Assembly (NCBI GenBank): GCA_016787415.1
Contig: JAEUUT010000221.1
Location: 1-32,166 of the forward strand
Length of the DNA stretch: 32,166 nt
Direction of reading: 5' to 3'
Origin: Saprospiraceae bacterium
GTDB lineage: Bacteria; Bacteroidota; Bacteroidia; Chitinophagales; Saprospiraceae
Below, in pieces: positions 31,984 through 32,166 of this stretch. The notes beneath the pieces were generated by a model. That model saw only the letters and a list, made by a program, of their open reading frames with translations. It was not told the DNA's origin and searched no databases. How positions within the stretch are numbered: position 1 is the stretch's first letter; each line of letters opens with the position of its first letter. The position numbers were made by a program, and so were the translations under genes.

Positions 31984-32166
31984 GGGGGGGAGGTTGAATC
32001 AGGATGAGTAGGATTTTAAGGATTAGAAGGATGCCCAACCCGATGTCGAAATTAATAAGATTGGACTGGAAAGAAACTTCCTGAATCAATTGAAATTAAT
32101 TATTAGAATTTCGACATCGGGTTGGGCATCCTTCTAATCCTTAAAATCCTACTCATCCTGATTCAA
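31984..32166. repeat. Hairpin element B3: 60-bp perfect inverted repeat, cut by window end
   Basis: Arms 31994-32053 and 32107-32166 are exact reverse complements over 60 nt around a 53-nt loop. The loop matches the reverse complement of the B1 loop at 44 of 53 positions. The arms differ from B1 at a few sites, and at those sites both arms of B3 carry matching changes. A G-run extends the left arm outward; its C-rich partner should lie just beyond the window. Confidence 0.93.

Overview
The window looks like chromosomal DNA of a Bacteroidota bacterium, most probably from the Saprospiria/Chitinophagia side. The evidence is: promoter −7 boxes of the TAnnTTTG type ahead of many genes, a PafA-type alkaline phosphatase, a two-gene transketolase, a membrane pyrophosphatase, LPS genes (kdsA, LptG-like permease), lipoprotein and Sec signal peptides, and moderately GC-rich coding DNA separated by AT-rich, repeat-laden gaps. 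I see no rRNA, tRNA, CRISPR array, complete insertion sequence or prophage.

Layout. 1-4.4 kb: split transketolase (+), a DUF3293-like gene (−), purC and an unknown single-pass membrane protein (+). 4.6-7.8 kb: a 1065-residue secreted protein with a barrel-like N-terminus and eight Ig-like repeats (−). 8.3-11.4 kb: an ALDH7-type aldehyde dehydrogenase (+), a YjiK/SdiA-regulated-like propeller protein (−) and a HAD phosphatase (−). 11.7-14.4 kb: an NlpC/P60 lipoprotein (+), then kdsA and murF (− operon). 14.7-17.3 kb: an AntA-like small protein (+), an OmpR-type response regulator (−) and an AT-rich phospholipase-D-fold nuclease with a probable EVE/PUA-like C-terminal domain (+). 17.5-20.5 kb: GT2 glycosyltransferase, LptG/LptF-like permease and M28 peptidase (− operon). 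20.7-24.6 kb: a 57-residue ORF, a membrane-fusion lipoprotein, an MFS transporter and a succinate-semialdehyde-type dehydrogenase (+). 25.2-32 kb: a GH2 glycosidase (+), a PafA-like phosphatase (−) and hppA (+).

Most genes are housekeeping or cell-envelope genes. The unusual content is between them. Every one of the seven convergent gene junctions holds a long inverted repeat (about 80-165 bp of hairpin). Three further hairpins lie in a divergent gap, a tandem gap, and after hppA. They fall into at least five sequence families. Two families have several copies with arms that are perfectly self-complementary (54/54, 60/60 and 60/60 nt) although the copies differ from each other. The arms are built of degenerate short tandem units of 7 or 9 nt, and further 7-nt arrays occur alone. 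Several genes end inside these repeats, so the repeat supplies the stop codon and the last residues. This looks like a system of palindromic gene-end punctuation combined with heptanucleotide repeats. Its function (bidirectional terminator, mRNA 3'-end protection, mobile palindrome) is inference.

Second candidate of interest: the phospholipase-D nuclease with an apparent modified-base-reading C-terminal domain at 16277-17311, which could be a stand-alone restriction enzyme.
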